From positions 248,001 through 312,000 of the forward strand of contig BDSI01000139.1 of assembly GCA_003117195.1 (NCBI GenBank): a DNA stretch of 64,000 nucleotides. The letters are read 5' to 3'. The translations under genes were made by a program, and so were the position numbers. Source of the stretch: Eudorina sp. 2006-703-Eu-15 (taxonomy: Eukaryota; Chlorophyta; Chlorophyceae; Chlamydomonadales; Volvocaceae). The notes beneath the pieces were generated by a model that did no database searches, was not told the origin of the DNA, and worked only from the letters and a program-made list of their open reading frames with translations. Shown piece by piece: positions 11,590 to 21,963 of the stretch. The first letter of the stretch is position 1; each line of letters begins with the position of its first letter.

Positions 11590-12372
11590 TTGGTAGCCGG
11601 GTGTGCACGGGCCTGTGGTCGAACTGGCCGGCAGCCACGGTCACACTGCTGTACGCCAGGGTTTTATTCGTACAGGCGGTGGCTTTAAGTTTTACGCTGA
11701 GTTGTGTTGCGGGGCACAGCAGAATGTCGTCTATCCGGCTGCTGTGTGTGCGGTGTCTGTCGACCCACTGGTCGAAGGACATCTGGCGGGGGAGTTGATT
11801 CTCAGGTGCGGGCCTGAGCGCGTTTTCCGTGACGAACTTGGCGTGTAGCCGGTCGGCGCTATCAAGTACGCCGGTGCTCCTTTCTTCTGCCGCTCTGACC
11901 GCGTTGAAATCCCCAGCCAGCACGATGTGTTCTCCGTTTGCCTTAGATGTTTCAGCACCATTCTGCAATGCGCATAAATGGCATTCCGGGTCCCGGTGTC
12001 TTCTGGGCAGTAGATCCCAAGGATGTTGAGGAGCGTGCTCATGGGGGTTGAGATCTTGCAATGACACAGGTGGCCTTGTAGCGGGGCCGGCGGCTGGACA
12101 TAAGTGACGTTTCCTGAGCGACTGTAGCGACCGCTAATCGCCACTGCGACACCTGCGGAGTACCGCGCCTTTCCGGCACTACGCGGTTTAGAGCTGCAGT
12201 AAAGTCGGTAGTCCTGCGGTTCCGTGCGCAAGGCATCTTTAACCCACGCTGTACGGTTTCCAGTTTTCGTTTCTGTCAGGACAAGGATGTCTGCGTCCCA
12301 GGTTCTTAGGTTGCATATCGTACTGAGAAGGTTGGTTGCCAGACCTCGTACGTTATGTGTGACGATGTGGGC
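11590..12372 (-). pseudogene. APE-type endonuclease domain of the Dualen-like element
   Basis: This is the exonuclease-endonuclease-phosphatase fold used by recent non-LTR elements to nick target DNA. Visible motifs in order are THNVRGL (Asn), LTETKTG (catalytic Glu), LAGDFNAV (Asp and Asn), SRIDDIL (Asp) and FDHRPV (the usual Ser-Asp-His region, here Phe-Asp-His). Upstream, from about 13000 to 12380, is a Pro/Thr/Arg-rich linker with basic clusters such as AKRRK that could serve nuclear import. A frame change near 11.93 kb splits the domain between the Glu and Asp-Phe-Asn motifs. Neighbours are the protease domain upstream and RT downstream. Confidence 0.8.
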
Positions 12373-13029
12373 GTACCGGTGTTCGGTCTCGGGGGATGAA
12401 CTGGTGGGTATCGGGGGCGCGCTGCCTTCGTCGGGCACTGGCATGACAGATGTTCTTGCGCGTTGCGCGCTGCCGTTGTTTTCCGTCTTTGCGGCGGTTG
12501 TGCTCGTGTCCGTGGTATCGTGGGCCGCGTCCGGGTCCGGGTGCTGTCGCTTGTTTGCCTTGCGCCGGAGAAGGTCTACGACCGTGAGCGGTTTGCGTCG
12601 TTTTGCGCCAGCTTCTTCGCGCTGCTGGTCTTGCTTGTCTCGCTTTCGCGTCGTCGGGGCCCCAGGCGGTGCACGTGTTGTGTTGGACCTGTGTTGATAT
12701 GTGGCGTCGTTACGTGCACCGGTACTTTCGGGAGGATTACCATCTTCGGTCCGTCTACCCCTCTCGTTCACTTGGGCGTCAGCTGGGGCGCAGTTTGCGG
12801 TCTCCCTGGCTGTCTGCGCGTCTGCCTGGCGGCCTGGGGGGTTGTACGGCTCATGTTGGCCCGCTGTTTCGTTACGTGGGGTCATTGCTGGCGACATCGG
12901 CTCAAGGTTATGCCCGTTGTTGGGTGCCGTCGTGTGTGGCGGTCGCCAAATTTCGGGTGGCTGGAGTTCTCGCAGCTCGACGTGTGTTTGGACGGTGGAG
13001 CTGTTGTGTCGCATCTCCAGGTAGTATAC

Positions 13030-13508
13030 GGCACCACGGCCACGGGGCCAACCTGTCGTGATCCTTTGCGGTCCGGAGTCCATAGAGTCGATCACGTACC
13101 AGGCCCCTTGGTGGTACCTACCTGACGGCGATTGCGTGGGATGGGTTTTCAAGGTGCACCGTGAAGCCCCAGTTGCGCGTGTGCGGAGGCAGGTGTTCAA
13201 GCAGAGTGTCCAGTCGGTCGTTGGGGCCTAGAGTTAATCCGCTGCGTGGACACCGTCGCGATGTGGTGGTCGGAGAGGATGTCTCCGTTCGGTTTCTGTA
13301 CGACAGCGCCGTATCGCAGGTAGTGGTTCAGCACGATCGTTGAGAAAAAGCCTGTGCGTTGGTCAAATCCTCCTTTCCATAGATTTGCCACGCCTGTTTT
13401 CCGTGTCTCCACGAGGTGCGCGTACATTGCACGGCAGTATCCTAGTACATGCCCGGGGTCAATGCATTGGTCGCCCATCAGGTTGTTGATGGCGTGCACC
13501 ATGCACAT
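13030..13508 (-). pseudogene. Cysteine protease domain of the Dualen-like element
   Basis: The segment begins with the motif CMVHAINNL, which resembles the nucleophile helix of Josephin/ULP-like papain-fold proteases (Cys followed by His and Asn-Asn-Leu). About 130 codons later, in another frame, comes a His followed by AWYVIDS, the usual setting of the catalytic His and Asp in these folds. A cysteine protease is a reported component of Dualen elements. A frame change near 13200 separates the Cys half from the His/Asp half, so this copy cannot make the full domain without correction. Its role in retrotransposition is not known. The assignment rests on motif shape, not on a profile search. Confidence 0.65.
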
Positions 13509-13524
13509 CTGCGCCTTCTGTTTT

Positions 13525-14934
13525 TCATGGTATGGTTCGCGCGTGGTTTGATTGGCCGCGAGGGTGTCCCGTGGGTGGCCATGTTATGGTGTTGCCGAGG
13601 TTCGGTGTGGTGTTGGTCCCACTGATCGTGGTGTCTGCGGTGGTGCCGGGGGGTCCTCCGCACGTTATTTTGTCGGTTGGTATCAAGTTGCTACAGAGAT
13701 CCAGTTCGGTCCATATCATCACCGCCAGAGGTGTGAGGAGGCAGGCTTCTAGGTGTCCTGTGGTGTTGCGGGCTGACACCACCACACCTATGGTTGTACA
13801 GGCATCAATTGCTGAGCGGGCCCGGGACGTGGCATGGGGGAAGGGTCGTAGGCCGTTTATAATTGTTGGTATGGCGCCAGTGATGAGTGGCAGAGCCGCC
13901 GATTCTGCTGTCGTCAGTTACCAGCACAATAGCGTCAGGGCCGCCGCAGCCACTGTGATCCTTAGGGCTGCGTTCGGGTTTCGCCGTAGCCATCGGGTCA
14001 GATGCAGGCCCCTCGCAAGGTGTTGAGTGACCGTGTTAGCGATAGTGAGGGTCCAGGGAATTAAGATGGTGTTCATTAGGTAGTGTAGCACCCGAAAAAG
14101 GCACGTGGTCAGCAAGATGAGACCCAGGGTTTCGTGGAGAGGACTAAGAATGGCCGTGTAGGCCAGAGGGCCAAGGGATGCGGTCGCCAGGAGGCCCGTA
14201 TTTGCAATGTGGCTGATCCGTATATCGAGTGGCCTTGTGCTTTTAGTGGCGCGGAGGATACACCGTTTCAGTACCCACATGCCCGAGGCGGTGATGCAGT
14301 AGCTGATTGAGGTTGCGCAGTAGGTCACTACATACAGCGTATGATATGAGACGAAGGGCTCGGTGGTACACGGTCCTAATCAGACCCAGGATGTTCCGTG
14401 TGGTCGTGGGAGGGTTAGCTAGTGCGGATGATGCTCTGCAGGGCTGGTGTGGGGTCGGGTGTTGCTGCACAGGCCGCTCGGGCGGGCAGTTGTACTAGGA
14501 TCTTTTTTGATGTCCGTGAGAGAATGCATGGGCCGGGCCTCCTGTTCCAGGTTGAGGGTTGGGTCGATGACGGATCGGCGTGCGTCCTAGCTTCAGGCGC
14601 TTGGGTCCCTTTGAGTCCATCGCAGCTGTAAGTTTTCCCTCGCGCATAACGGTCGAGAAGAGGTCGTGTATGTGGTACCAGGGGCTTCATCCATTATCCG
14701 GGGCACATGGTAGGGACAGCTGTCATCGGTCGTGCGTTCCGTGGGGCTACGCAGTCCAGCCTGCAGCAGGGTATTGCTGTCCGCCGTGCGTTGCGTGCGA
14801 CCATTGCAGCATGCGCCGTCCCAGGGGTCAACACTCCCGTTGGTCGCCAGCCCCATGATTGAGCCTCGGGTCACGTGATCTGTTTCTCTGCCGGTCTCAT
14901 TGTTAATCGGCACAGCCTCGTATCCATATTTCAT
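13525..14934 (-). pseudogene. 5' part of the Dualen-like element, unrecognised product
   Basis: Minus-strand open stretches run from an ATG at 14934, just after two tandem stop codons, down to the cysteine protease segment, changing frame several times. One stretch (about 14328-13918) is strongly hydrophobic with several possible membrane segments. Another (13785-13525) ends directly upstream of the protease. I recognise no domain. It may be the N-terminal extension or first ORF of the retrotransposon, broken by frameshifts. Placing it in the element is an inference from its position and orientation. Confidence 0.4.
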
Positions 14935-14946
14935 CCGGTCGCTTCA

Positions 14947-16192
14947 TCAGCGTTCGGGCGCGCAAATCACCGGACCAAATCTCAGACCATCACCGGACTC
15001 AAATCTCAGGTCCAGTTGCTTATCAACGTTTGGATGCACACCTATCCCATCAGCCGATACACGGGCGTGAGCATGAGTTCTGCTGGGGTGCTCGCAATTA
15101 TGGGACCAAGGCGGGCAGGGTCTCAGGGGGGCGCGCATGTAGAAAGGCAGGCACCGGGTCCATCCGGTCGTATTTTCACCGGCTGCACCGTGGGTGTGAT
15201 AAAACCCACAGCAATGCACCGTATCAAATCTGATTGTTCGTGCATGTTTCGGACCCAGCCAGCCCATTCGAGAATGACTAATGGTCGTACGCATCTGCCG
15301 TCTGTAGGGCGTCAGGACTCTCCTATAACCAGAACCCGGGCCAGGGCACTTTCCCTGAAGGACCTCTTCCCGCCTAATTTTGTTTCGAGTGATTACGTAT
15401 GTACGTCCGAGATGAGGTACCAGCGTGGTACGCACGAACGATACCATTCTGGAAACGCCGGTACGATATAAGGATTACCTGCGTGATACGTATGAACGAA
15501 CCGTACATGTAGTATTTAATACCCCGTGGGGTGGGATTCGGATGGAAACTCCCTACAGCTGTTGACATACACGACAGGGTCTTGGCGCTCTAAGGTACAT
15601 ACGCTGGATGTGTTTCTACGTACCGATATGTAATACGTAATCCCTATGCACTTCCCACATGTATGCAACTACGCGCGCCGCCTCGCAGCGTGTGTATATA
15701 TGTAGCCACGCACGGACAGGTTTCTACGGACAGGTAAGGAAGCGTGAGGAGATACGTAAGCCATTGCGGTAGATAGACGCAGCGAGTTGTCAGTTGTCAG
15801 TCAGCTGATAACAGCAGGCGCAGGTGGAAGAAGTGGGTTTGCTGAGGTAATAAGCACCGCAGTGATGAGCTAGCTAGCTAGGCATCCGACGATGGTTTGG
15901 TTTACAGCCCCTGGCCAGGGGCGGCGGTAAGTTGGTCATCAGCGAGCAAACCTGCTGATAGCAGCATACATACGGCCGACCCAACTATGCTACATGTATG
16001 TATGTGTATATATATATACATATTAATACATAAAAACTGCAAGCCGTTTCACTGCGCTTGTAACCACATGACGGACGTTTTCACTCCACGTTCCTAACTC
16101 TAGCTAAATCGCTCGCGAAAATAAACATACACAAGTATCACATGCGGTAACGTACACAAATGATGATGATCTTCTATAAATGGACGGAGTGA
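14947..16192. other. Non-coding stretch upstream of the retrotransposon
   Basis: A minus-strand open stretch (15447-14947) has no recognisable domain and could be the leader region of the retrotransposon. From 15448 to 16192 I see only AT-rich sequence with TAGCTAGC and short TATA runs, and no gene. Confidence 0.4.
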
Positions 16193-17182
16193 GAGGGTGT
16201 TTCCATTTAGGATTAACGCGCGTGGATTAGGGATATTGTAATCCACGCTGATCCACCGCTAATCTATCGTTCTGTTTCAAACGTGGTGGATTAAGGAACG
16301 GATTAAAGTACAACAAAGGTCGCAGCTTCTATTTTGCGCTCAAGAAATGAGAGCTGAACGGTATCATTAATTACGTTGATATTCAAAAGACAACCAGGAA
16401 GGGCCTCAGGACAACGGCCGCAGGCAAATGCGCCGTAAGGGCCTCACAAATGGGGTTTATTTGGGGTCGCGGCCGGTGCGTGTAATGCCATGAGCCGCTC
16501 CAGGTGCCGATACGGCTCACCTGTGGCCCAGACCATGGCGGCGGATACCCTGAGCGCGCTCAGGACCGGCCGGCAGGCCTGCCTAGGTTGGCGGCTAGAT
16601 TGTGCGCATGCATGTAGGGGCCCCGCGGCGCTCCTAAATGCATGAACCATTATCATTTTATAAGCACTATCGCTTTAATGTGGTGGGACACCCGGTTACG
16701 TGCTGAGCTGGGAGCCGAGTCCTGAGCGCGTTCAGGACCGGCGGGCCGGCGCGCGATAATTCCTGAGCGCGCTCAGGACCGGCGCGCCGGCGTGGCCCCT
16801 TACTGCGTGGTACATAATGCTGACCAGCAAACTTCAAGCTTTTACAAGCCCAGGGACATTTATGAGCTAAACAATAGGTAACCTTTCATCATATCGATCG
16901 GGTTTCTCCAGAAGTGTTGTATTGACTCGTTAATCCACAACGCACCATTTGCTACTTGGTCGCTTCCAAGTATCAAATTTTATCTACCCTTATTTGACCG
17001 TTAAGATGTTAAAAATCAACATGTATTACTTTATATTAATCCAGGTTTAATCCGCGAAGAACGCGTCTGCAGGCGTACAAACACTGTCACTAATAATCCT
17101 GATCGTCTTAATCCGCCTAATCCACGCTAATCCGTGAGATGTTTCCATATGCCACGGATTAACCCTAAATGGAAACACCCTC
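16193..17182. mobile_element. Harbinger-like non-autonomous element (990 bp)
   Basis: The ends are inverted repeats starting GAGGGTGTTTCCATTTAGG, with one internal mismatch before TTAA. They are flanked by TGA on both sides (16190-16192 and 17183-17185). A 3-bp duplication and a GAGGGTGTTT-type end recall PIF/Harbinger (Tourist-like) MITEs. The subterminal regions hold many GGATTA/TAATCC motifs. No transposase is visible. The centre contains three palindrome-pair cassettes (16549, 16721, 16762). Confidence 0.75.
16549..16795. repeat. Three palindrome-pair cassettes (CCTGAGCGCGCTCAGG + CCGG dyad)
   Basis: CCTGAGCGCGCTCAGG at 16549 and 16762, and a one-base variant at 16721, are each followed within one or two bases by a CCGG-type dyad such as ACCGGCGCGCCGG. 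A related pair of cassettes forms the 103-bp insertion at 25327-25429. Confidence 0.7.
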
Positions 17183-17265
17183 TGAGTCTCTTCATAATAA
17201 TTTATTCAACTAATGAAAACTGATGGGTGTCAATATTGAAGCGAAAGGGACGTGTATATATATAA

Positions 17266-17572
17266 TAAGCGCGCAATGTTCAAATGTATGTATATGTAGT
17301 GCATTCATTCTCAGCTAGGTTCAGGTCCAGTTGTGACGCATCATCAGCTTATCTGCAAATCTTTCTAAATGAAACGACACAGCGAGCATCACTTCACTTG
17401 GCGAAGACGACGAAAGACTAAGCGCGCAATGTTCAAATGTATGTATATGTAGTGCATTCATTCTCAGCTAGGTTCAGGTCCAGTTGTGACGCATCATCAG
17501 CTTATCTGCAAATCTTTCTAAATGAAACGACACAGCGAGCGTCGCTTCATTTGGCGAAGACGACGAAAGACC
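17266..17572. repeat. 153-bp tandem duplication upstream of M11 gene 1
   Basis: Two near-identical units begin TAAGCGCGCAATGTTCAAAT at 17266 and 17419 and differ at only a few positions near their 3' ends. They end about 370 bp before the predicted start codon of the metalloprotease gene, so they could include promoter sequence. No known element is recognised in them. Confidence 0.85.
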
Positions 17573-17938
17573 TCATCAATTTGATTCCATGTATATATGA
17601 CGAAACGACAACTTTTGTGATCGGGCATGAGGGCGATAGCTGCCGTACTATGCAACCATGCGCTGTTATTCGTTGTGTTCACATTCACATTTTGGTTGGG
17701 TCGGTTGCACACTGGTACGCAACACGCATCAGTAGTGTCGATCGGCCGCGATATCCCTATAACGTGCTCATGTATCCTTAAAGCATATTACACGCACCCT
17801 ATTGCACTTCTCGATGTTTCGACGTTTGACCAGTTAATAAACGGCCAGCCCTTGCTGGGTCTGCCACTGAAACAACTCGAAGGGGTCGACAACGAAGGCT
17901 TTTTACAACGAGAGAATTACAGTAAACTTCGTTGTTAC

Positions 17939-20900
17939 ATGAAAGCCATGCGGCGACCTTCTGGTCGGCATAGCTATGCACCAATAATAGCGCAGCAGTC
18001 ATCATCGGCCCTCGTCCTTGTGGTTACGACGACAGCACTGTTGCTTCTGGGCGGGGTTTCTGGTCAGCAGGCCCTGCAGAGCGACAAGCCTGGGGTGGTG
18101 ACGGGTGCTGTGACCAGGCTGACTGCCCCTGCGCGGGATAAGGTCCTGCCTGATGATGAGTCAGGCTTCTATTACCTGAACGAGCATGGCGGCAACAGAA
18201 GCACCATCTACCGCATGGCCTTCTGTGACGGAGTGCCTGAGGAGCAGATCCCCCTTGGCAGGCTTGTGGATGTGTCGTACGATCGGATTGTGGGCGGGGT
18301 CATGTACTCCTGCACGGCGCCTACGCCGGCCGCGGTTAATGAGCTAGAGGGAGGGCAGCAGCCAAGGCGGCGGGCGCTGCTGGGCGAGCGAATCACCACG
18401 CCCACCCAGGTCCGCATCCTGGTGTACATCGTCTCCATGTGCGGCTACAAACAGCCAGCTATGGTGACGCCTCAGGTGAGACCATTTGCTGCAACATATA
18501 TATGACTCTCATGGGCAAGCGCGCGCTAAGATTACTCATACGTCTTTGTGTGTGGAATGGTTCGTTCAGCTGATTGCGTCCTGCTGTATGTCCACGTCTC
18601 AAATAAAGCATATGCGGTTCCCCTATGTATTCATGTTCATTACGCCAGCAAGCGTACAACCTCTTCATCTCCGGCAACAACACTTACATGAACCGCTCAC
18701 TGGCTGGCTACTTCAACACCTGCAGCTACGGCCAGGTGACCCTGTCCCCCTCCAACCTCAAGATCCTGGGGCCGGTGGAGATCCCCTGCAGCGGCAATCT
18801 GACAGGCCCCGTCTCCTTTGTCTCCGGGCCCATGTTCACGACCGGGGCCTGCGACATACTCGACAACATGTATAAGTGGCACTACTGGCTGGATGCCTGG
18901 GCCAACAAGACCTACAACGTCAATTCGGCGGACTACCACCACCGAGTTATCGTCCTGCCAAAGTACTTCTCACGACAGATCCCAGGTGTGTGCACTTGAC
19001 GTGTCTTTACATGCGTGTAATGCCTGCCGCCGCCGTAGCCATGGTGCGTCTGCGTCCATGCATACGAAACACAGGCGCGAGATTAAGGATAACTGGATCC
19101 GCGCCGGCGCGCTACAACCGACCGTTTGTTTGGTCGTGTAAGCCATCGATAGCAAAGCACGACTGATCGATCATGAATACCACCCGAGAGTGCTTGCAAT
19201 ACTGACACTTTGATATGTATGGACGCGCGCTTCAGGCTGCGGTGGCTTTGCTGGTCTAGCCACCGCCGGCCGGGTGTCCCTTGCCACAACGCCGCTCAAC
19301 AACTGGGGCTCCAGCTTGATTTGGTGGACTGGGGATAACTGGGGAGACCTGGAGATCCTACTGCACGAGATCGGGCACACCTATGGTATGGCTCACGCCA
19401 ACATTCCCGGTAACTGCGATCTGGGGGACCAGTGCGACCACACCTGCACCATGGGCGCCACGGGAGGCCAGGGCAACCGCTGCCTCAACGCGCCGCACAA
19501 CTGGCAGGTAGGTGTGACTATCTTCGATGCACCGCGTATTGCGTGTATCTCTCGGCTCAAAACAAGCAAGTAGTGGCAGTTTGTCCATCTCCAGCGGCGG
19601 AGAGCAACTTATCATTTCCGAGGGCCAGATAGATGCGACGGACACATGCATCTATCTGGCATCTTCTGGCATCTATCTTCTGGGGATTCCGCCCGCCGCT
19701 GTGCCTATCCTTTTGGTAGTGTTGCCCCGCTGTGCGCCTCTGCTTGCTTCGGGGTCTGTCTGGCTGGGGTCATGGCCCGTGGTGTTTTCTTATTGCGTCG
19801 TTGAGGTGTGGAGGTGTCTTGCCGCCTTTGGCGGTGGGGCCTGCTGGGGCTTGCCCTGGTATTCACCGTCGGTCCCTTTGGGGTCCGCTGTAACGTTCAT
19901 TGATTCATTCACATGCGGTCACCTTTATTATATGTACATGCACTTTTGTATACGCACGTGCATTTGTATATATGCACTTTTATACATAATATATAGTAAC
20001 TCGTTGCATTTCCCCGACTACATTACCCCTGTCATACCTACCATCCCACGTTGCGTACAGGTCGGTTGGGGCGGGCCGTTCCTCTCCCTCAATGACGACA
20101 GCCTCGCTCCGGGCAAGTACACCGTCGCCACCATTCCCCCGCAGCTCAGCACACGCAGCAGCAGCATCCTGCTCACGGGCGCGGGTATGCCCGCTGGCCA
20201 GCGCCTCTTCCTGTCGGCGCGCATCAACGTCTACCCCTACGACCTCGCGTGGCCAAGGGGGGAGGACAACATACCCTTTGTACTGATGCACAACTACAAT
20301 GGCAACGACCGTTACCTCGGATATGCGACCGTGCATGTGGGCGAGATCGGTGCGGGCAACATTTGGCGTGACTCCAACAGCAACATCGTGGTCCGCTTCG
20401 ACAGCTGGGATGCCGTCAAGGGCGCCACCGTGCGCATCTGCCGCCGCAGTGCAAATTTTGAGTCAAACTGCTCTGATGGCCTGGACGATGATTGTGATTT
20501 TGTTCCAGATTACAGCGACCCCAACTGCCTGTACCCGCATCCGCCGAACCCTCCTAACCTTCTACCTTCTCCTCCCCTACCGCCGTCCCCGCAGCCCCCG
20601 CCATCCCCGCCGTCCCCGCGTCCCCCCAGACCACCCATGTTGCCGCCGCCGTCGCCCCTCCCGCCGCCGTCGCCGCCCCCGCCGTCGCCTCGCCCGCCGT
20701 CAAAACCCCCACCGTCGCCTCGCCCGCCGTCAAAACCCCCACCGTCGCCTCGCCCGCCCCGCGTACACCGCGTTCCCCGCGACCGCCGTCACCACTCCCG
20801 CCGCCGCCGCCCCCGCCGTCACCACCCCCACCGCCGCCGCCCCCGCCGCCGCCGCCCCCGCCCCCGCCGTCCCCGCCCCCGCCCCCGCCGTCGCCGCCCC

Positions 20901-21295
20901 CGCCCCCGCCGTCGCCGCCCCCGCCGCCGCCTCGACCGCCGTCACCACCCCCGCCGGCGCCTCGCCCGCCGTCACCACCCCCGCCATCGCCTCGCCCGCC
21001 GTCACCACTACCGCCGTCGCTTCGCCCGCCGTCACCACCCCCGCCGTTGCCTCGCCCGCCGTCACCACTACCGCCGTCGCCGCCCCCTGCACCGCCACCC
21101 CCCTTACCACCTACACCACCGAGGCCGCCGCCCTGGCCGCGACCGTCACGCCCATCGCCGCGCCCGCTGGTGCCCCGGCCACCTTTGCAACCCGATCCTC
21201 CATCCCCTCCTTCTCCCCGTCCTCCCCCTACACCCCGTCGCCCACCGCTGCCACCACCGTCACCCCCGAGAAAGCCGAGAGCTTCCCAAAGATGA
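17939..21295 (+). CDS. Gametolysin-type secreted zinc metalloprotease (peptidase M11), gene 1
   Basis: Predicted to cut extracellular-matrix or cell-wall glycoproteins. Exons are 17939-18475, 18649-18985, 19236-19507 and 20061-21295, all introns GT-AG, phases 0, 1, 0. The start at 17939 (or 17948) gives a signal peptide with the core LVLVVTTTALLLLGGVSG. Exon 3 holds the zinc motif HEIGHTYGMAH (metzincin HExxHxxGxxH) and the Met-turn region CTMGATGG. Exon 4 adds a beta-rich region, a Cys/Asp motif DGLDDDCD, then a Ser-Pro/poly-Pro tail typical of hydroxyproline-rich algal wall proteins. Near 20.76 kb the frame leaves proline codons and turns Arg/His-rich, ending at 21347. The proline frame continues one frame over to a stop at 21295, with an ending like that of the paralogues. 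I therefore suspect a one-base indel in the tail. A TGTAA polyadenylation-type signal occurs at 21659. Confidence 0.85.
19667..19935 (+). repeat. Dispersed repeat, probably an L1-like 3' end (copy c), in intron 3
   Basis: Matches 6420-6735 over nearly its full length, ending TGTAACGTTCATTGATTCATTC. It lies in sense orientation in the third intron of M11 gene 1 and accounts for much of that intron's length. Confidence 0.6.
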
Positions 21296-21850
21296 TTGCG
21301 TGCATGAAGTTATAAAAACACTAGATAGAATGAGGGTTTGTCTATGATAAGATAAGCCGCGCAGGAATACAAGCAAGCAAACGAAACTTGATTGCCGTGC
21401 GTGCATGCTATCCGTCCTACATACGCAGCGTTGGTTTGCATTCGTTCGTTGAAAAGACGTAACGGGGCAGGGCCTGTTTTGCCGTCCATGGCGGTCCATG
21501 GCCGGTCCTGGCGGTCCATGGCCGGTCCTGGCGCATGTACGTACACTGTACGCTGTATGTGGTTGGATGTTTACGTATGTCCCTGCTGGCCGCGTGCGTG
21601 TGCCGGCTGGTAATGATGATGCAGTCCGTCATATCAGTACATACGTACACGAACACTATGTAAGTTTAATTAAAAACGCGCTGCTCGCTCGTTCCTTATC
21701 CAAGTATTTCATACGCGGCACCTGTTGAAAGGCCTTGGTTCGTTTATTTGACGTTGGCCTCGGTCCATGGAGACTATGGAGACCGCGGGGCTTTACTTTG
21801 ACCGTTTCTGCGCGTCCGATTTTTGCCAGCTATAACAAGAGGCATCGATC

Positions 21851-21963
21851 GGTAAGCACGGTTACCCGTACCTGACCCTTGCAAGGGGTAAGCCACGGCT
21901 CACCGTACATTATCGTTTTGACCCTTGCTTGAGCAAGGTCATGTACGTGTCACCGTGCTTACC
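21851..21963. repeat. 113-bp foldback element with 12-bp perfect TIRs
   Basis: Begins GGTAAGCACGGT and ends with the exact reverse complement ACCGTGCTTACC. It contains AAGGGGTAAGCCACGGCTCACC, shared with a second copy near 30122-30216. It is a small MITE-like unit without coding capacity. Confidence 0.6.

Larger units (their letters stand above)
1..14934 (-). mobile_element. Dualen/RandI-like non-LTR retrotransposon, nested and truncated at the window edge
   Basis: Read on the minus strand from about 14.9 kb down to base 1, the pieces follow the order cysteine protease, APE endonuclease, reverse transcriptase, linker, PCIF1-like domain, RNase H. The zinc-knuckle and restriction-like endonuclease expected at the 3' end would lie beyond base 1; a second copy at 48880-51402 shows them. 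A non-LTR element with APE, RT, RNase H, cysteine protease and a second endonuclease is the published Dualen family of Chlamydomonas. The element is split by two DNA transposons (2052-3960 and 6013-9914); removing each with one target copy restores an uninterrupted frame. Several single-base frame changes (near 0.19, 1.77, 1.96, 9.97, 11.93 and 13.2 kb) show it is dead. The 5' boundary is uncertain: the first ATG of the open stretch is at 14934, but the element may reach about 15.45 kb. Confidence 0.85.

Noticed and set aside
20299..21315. 338-residue Ala/Thr/Pro-rich frame overlapping gene 1 exon 4
   Set aside because: It is the third frame of the CCG/CCC tail; exon 4 similarity to the paralogues lies in another frame.
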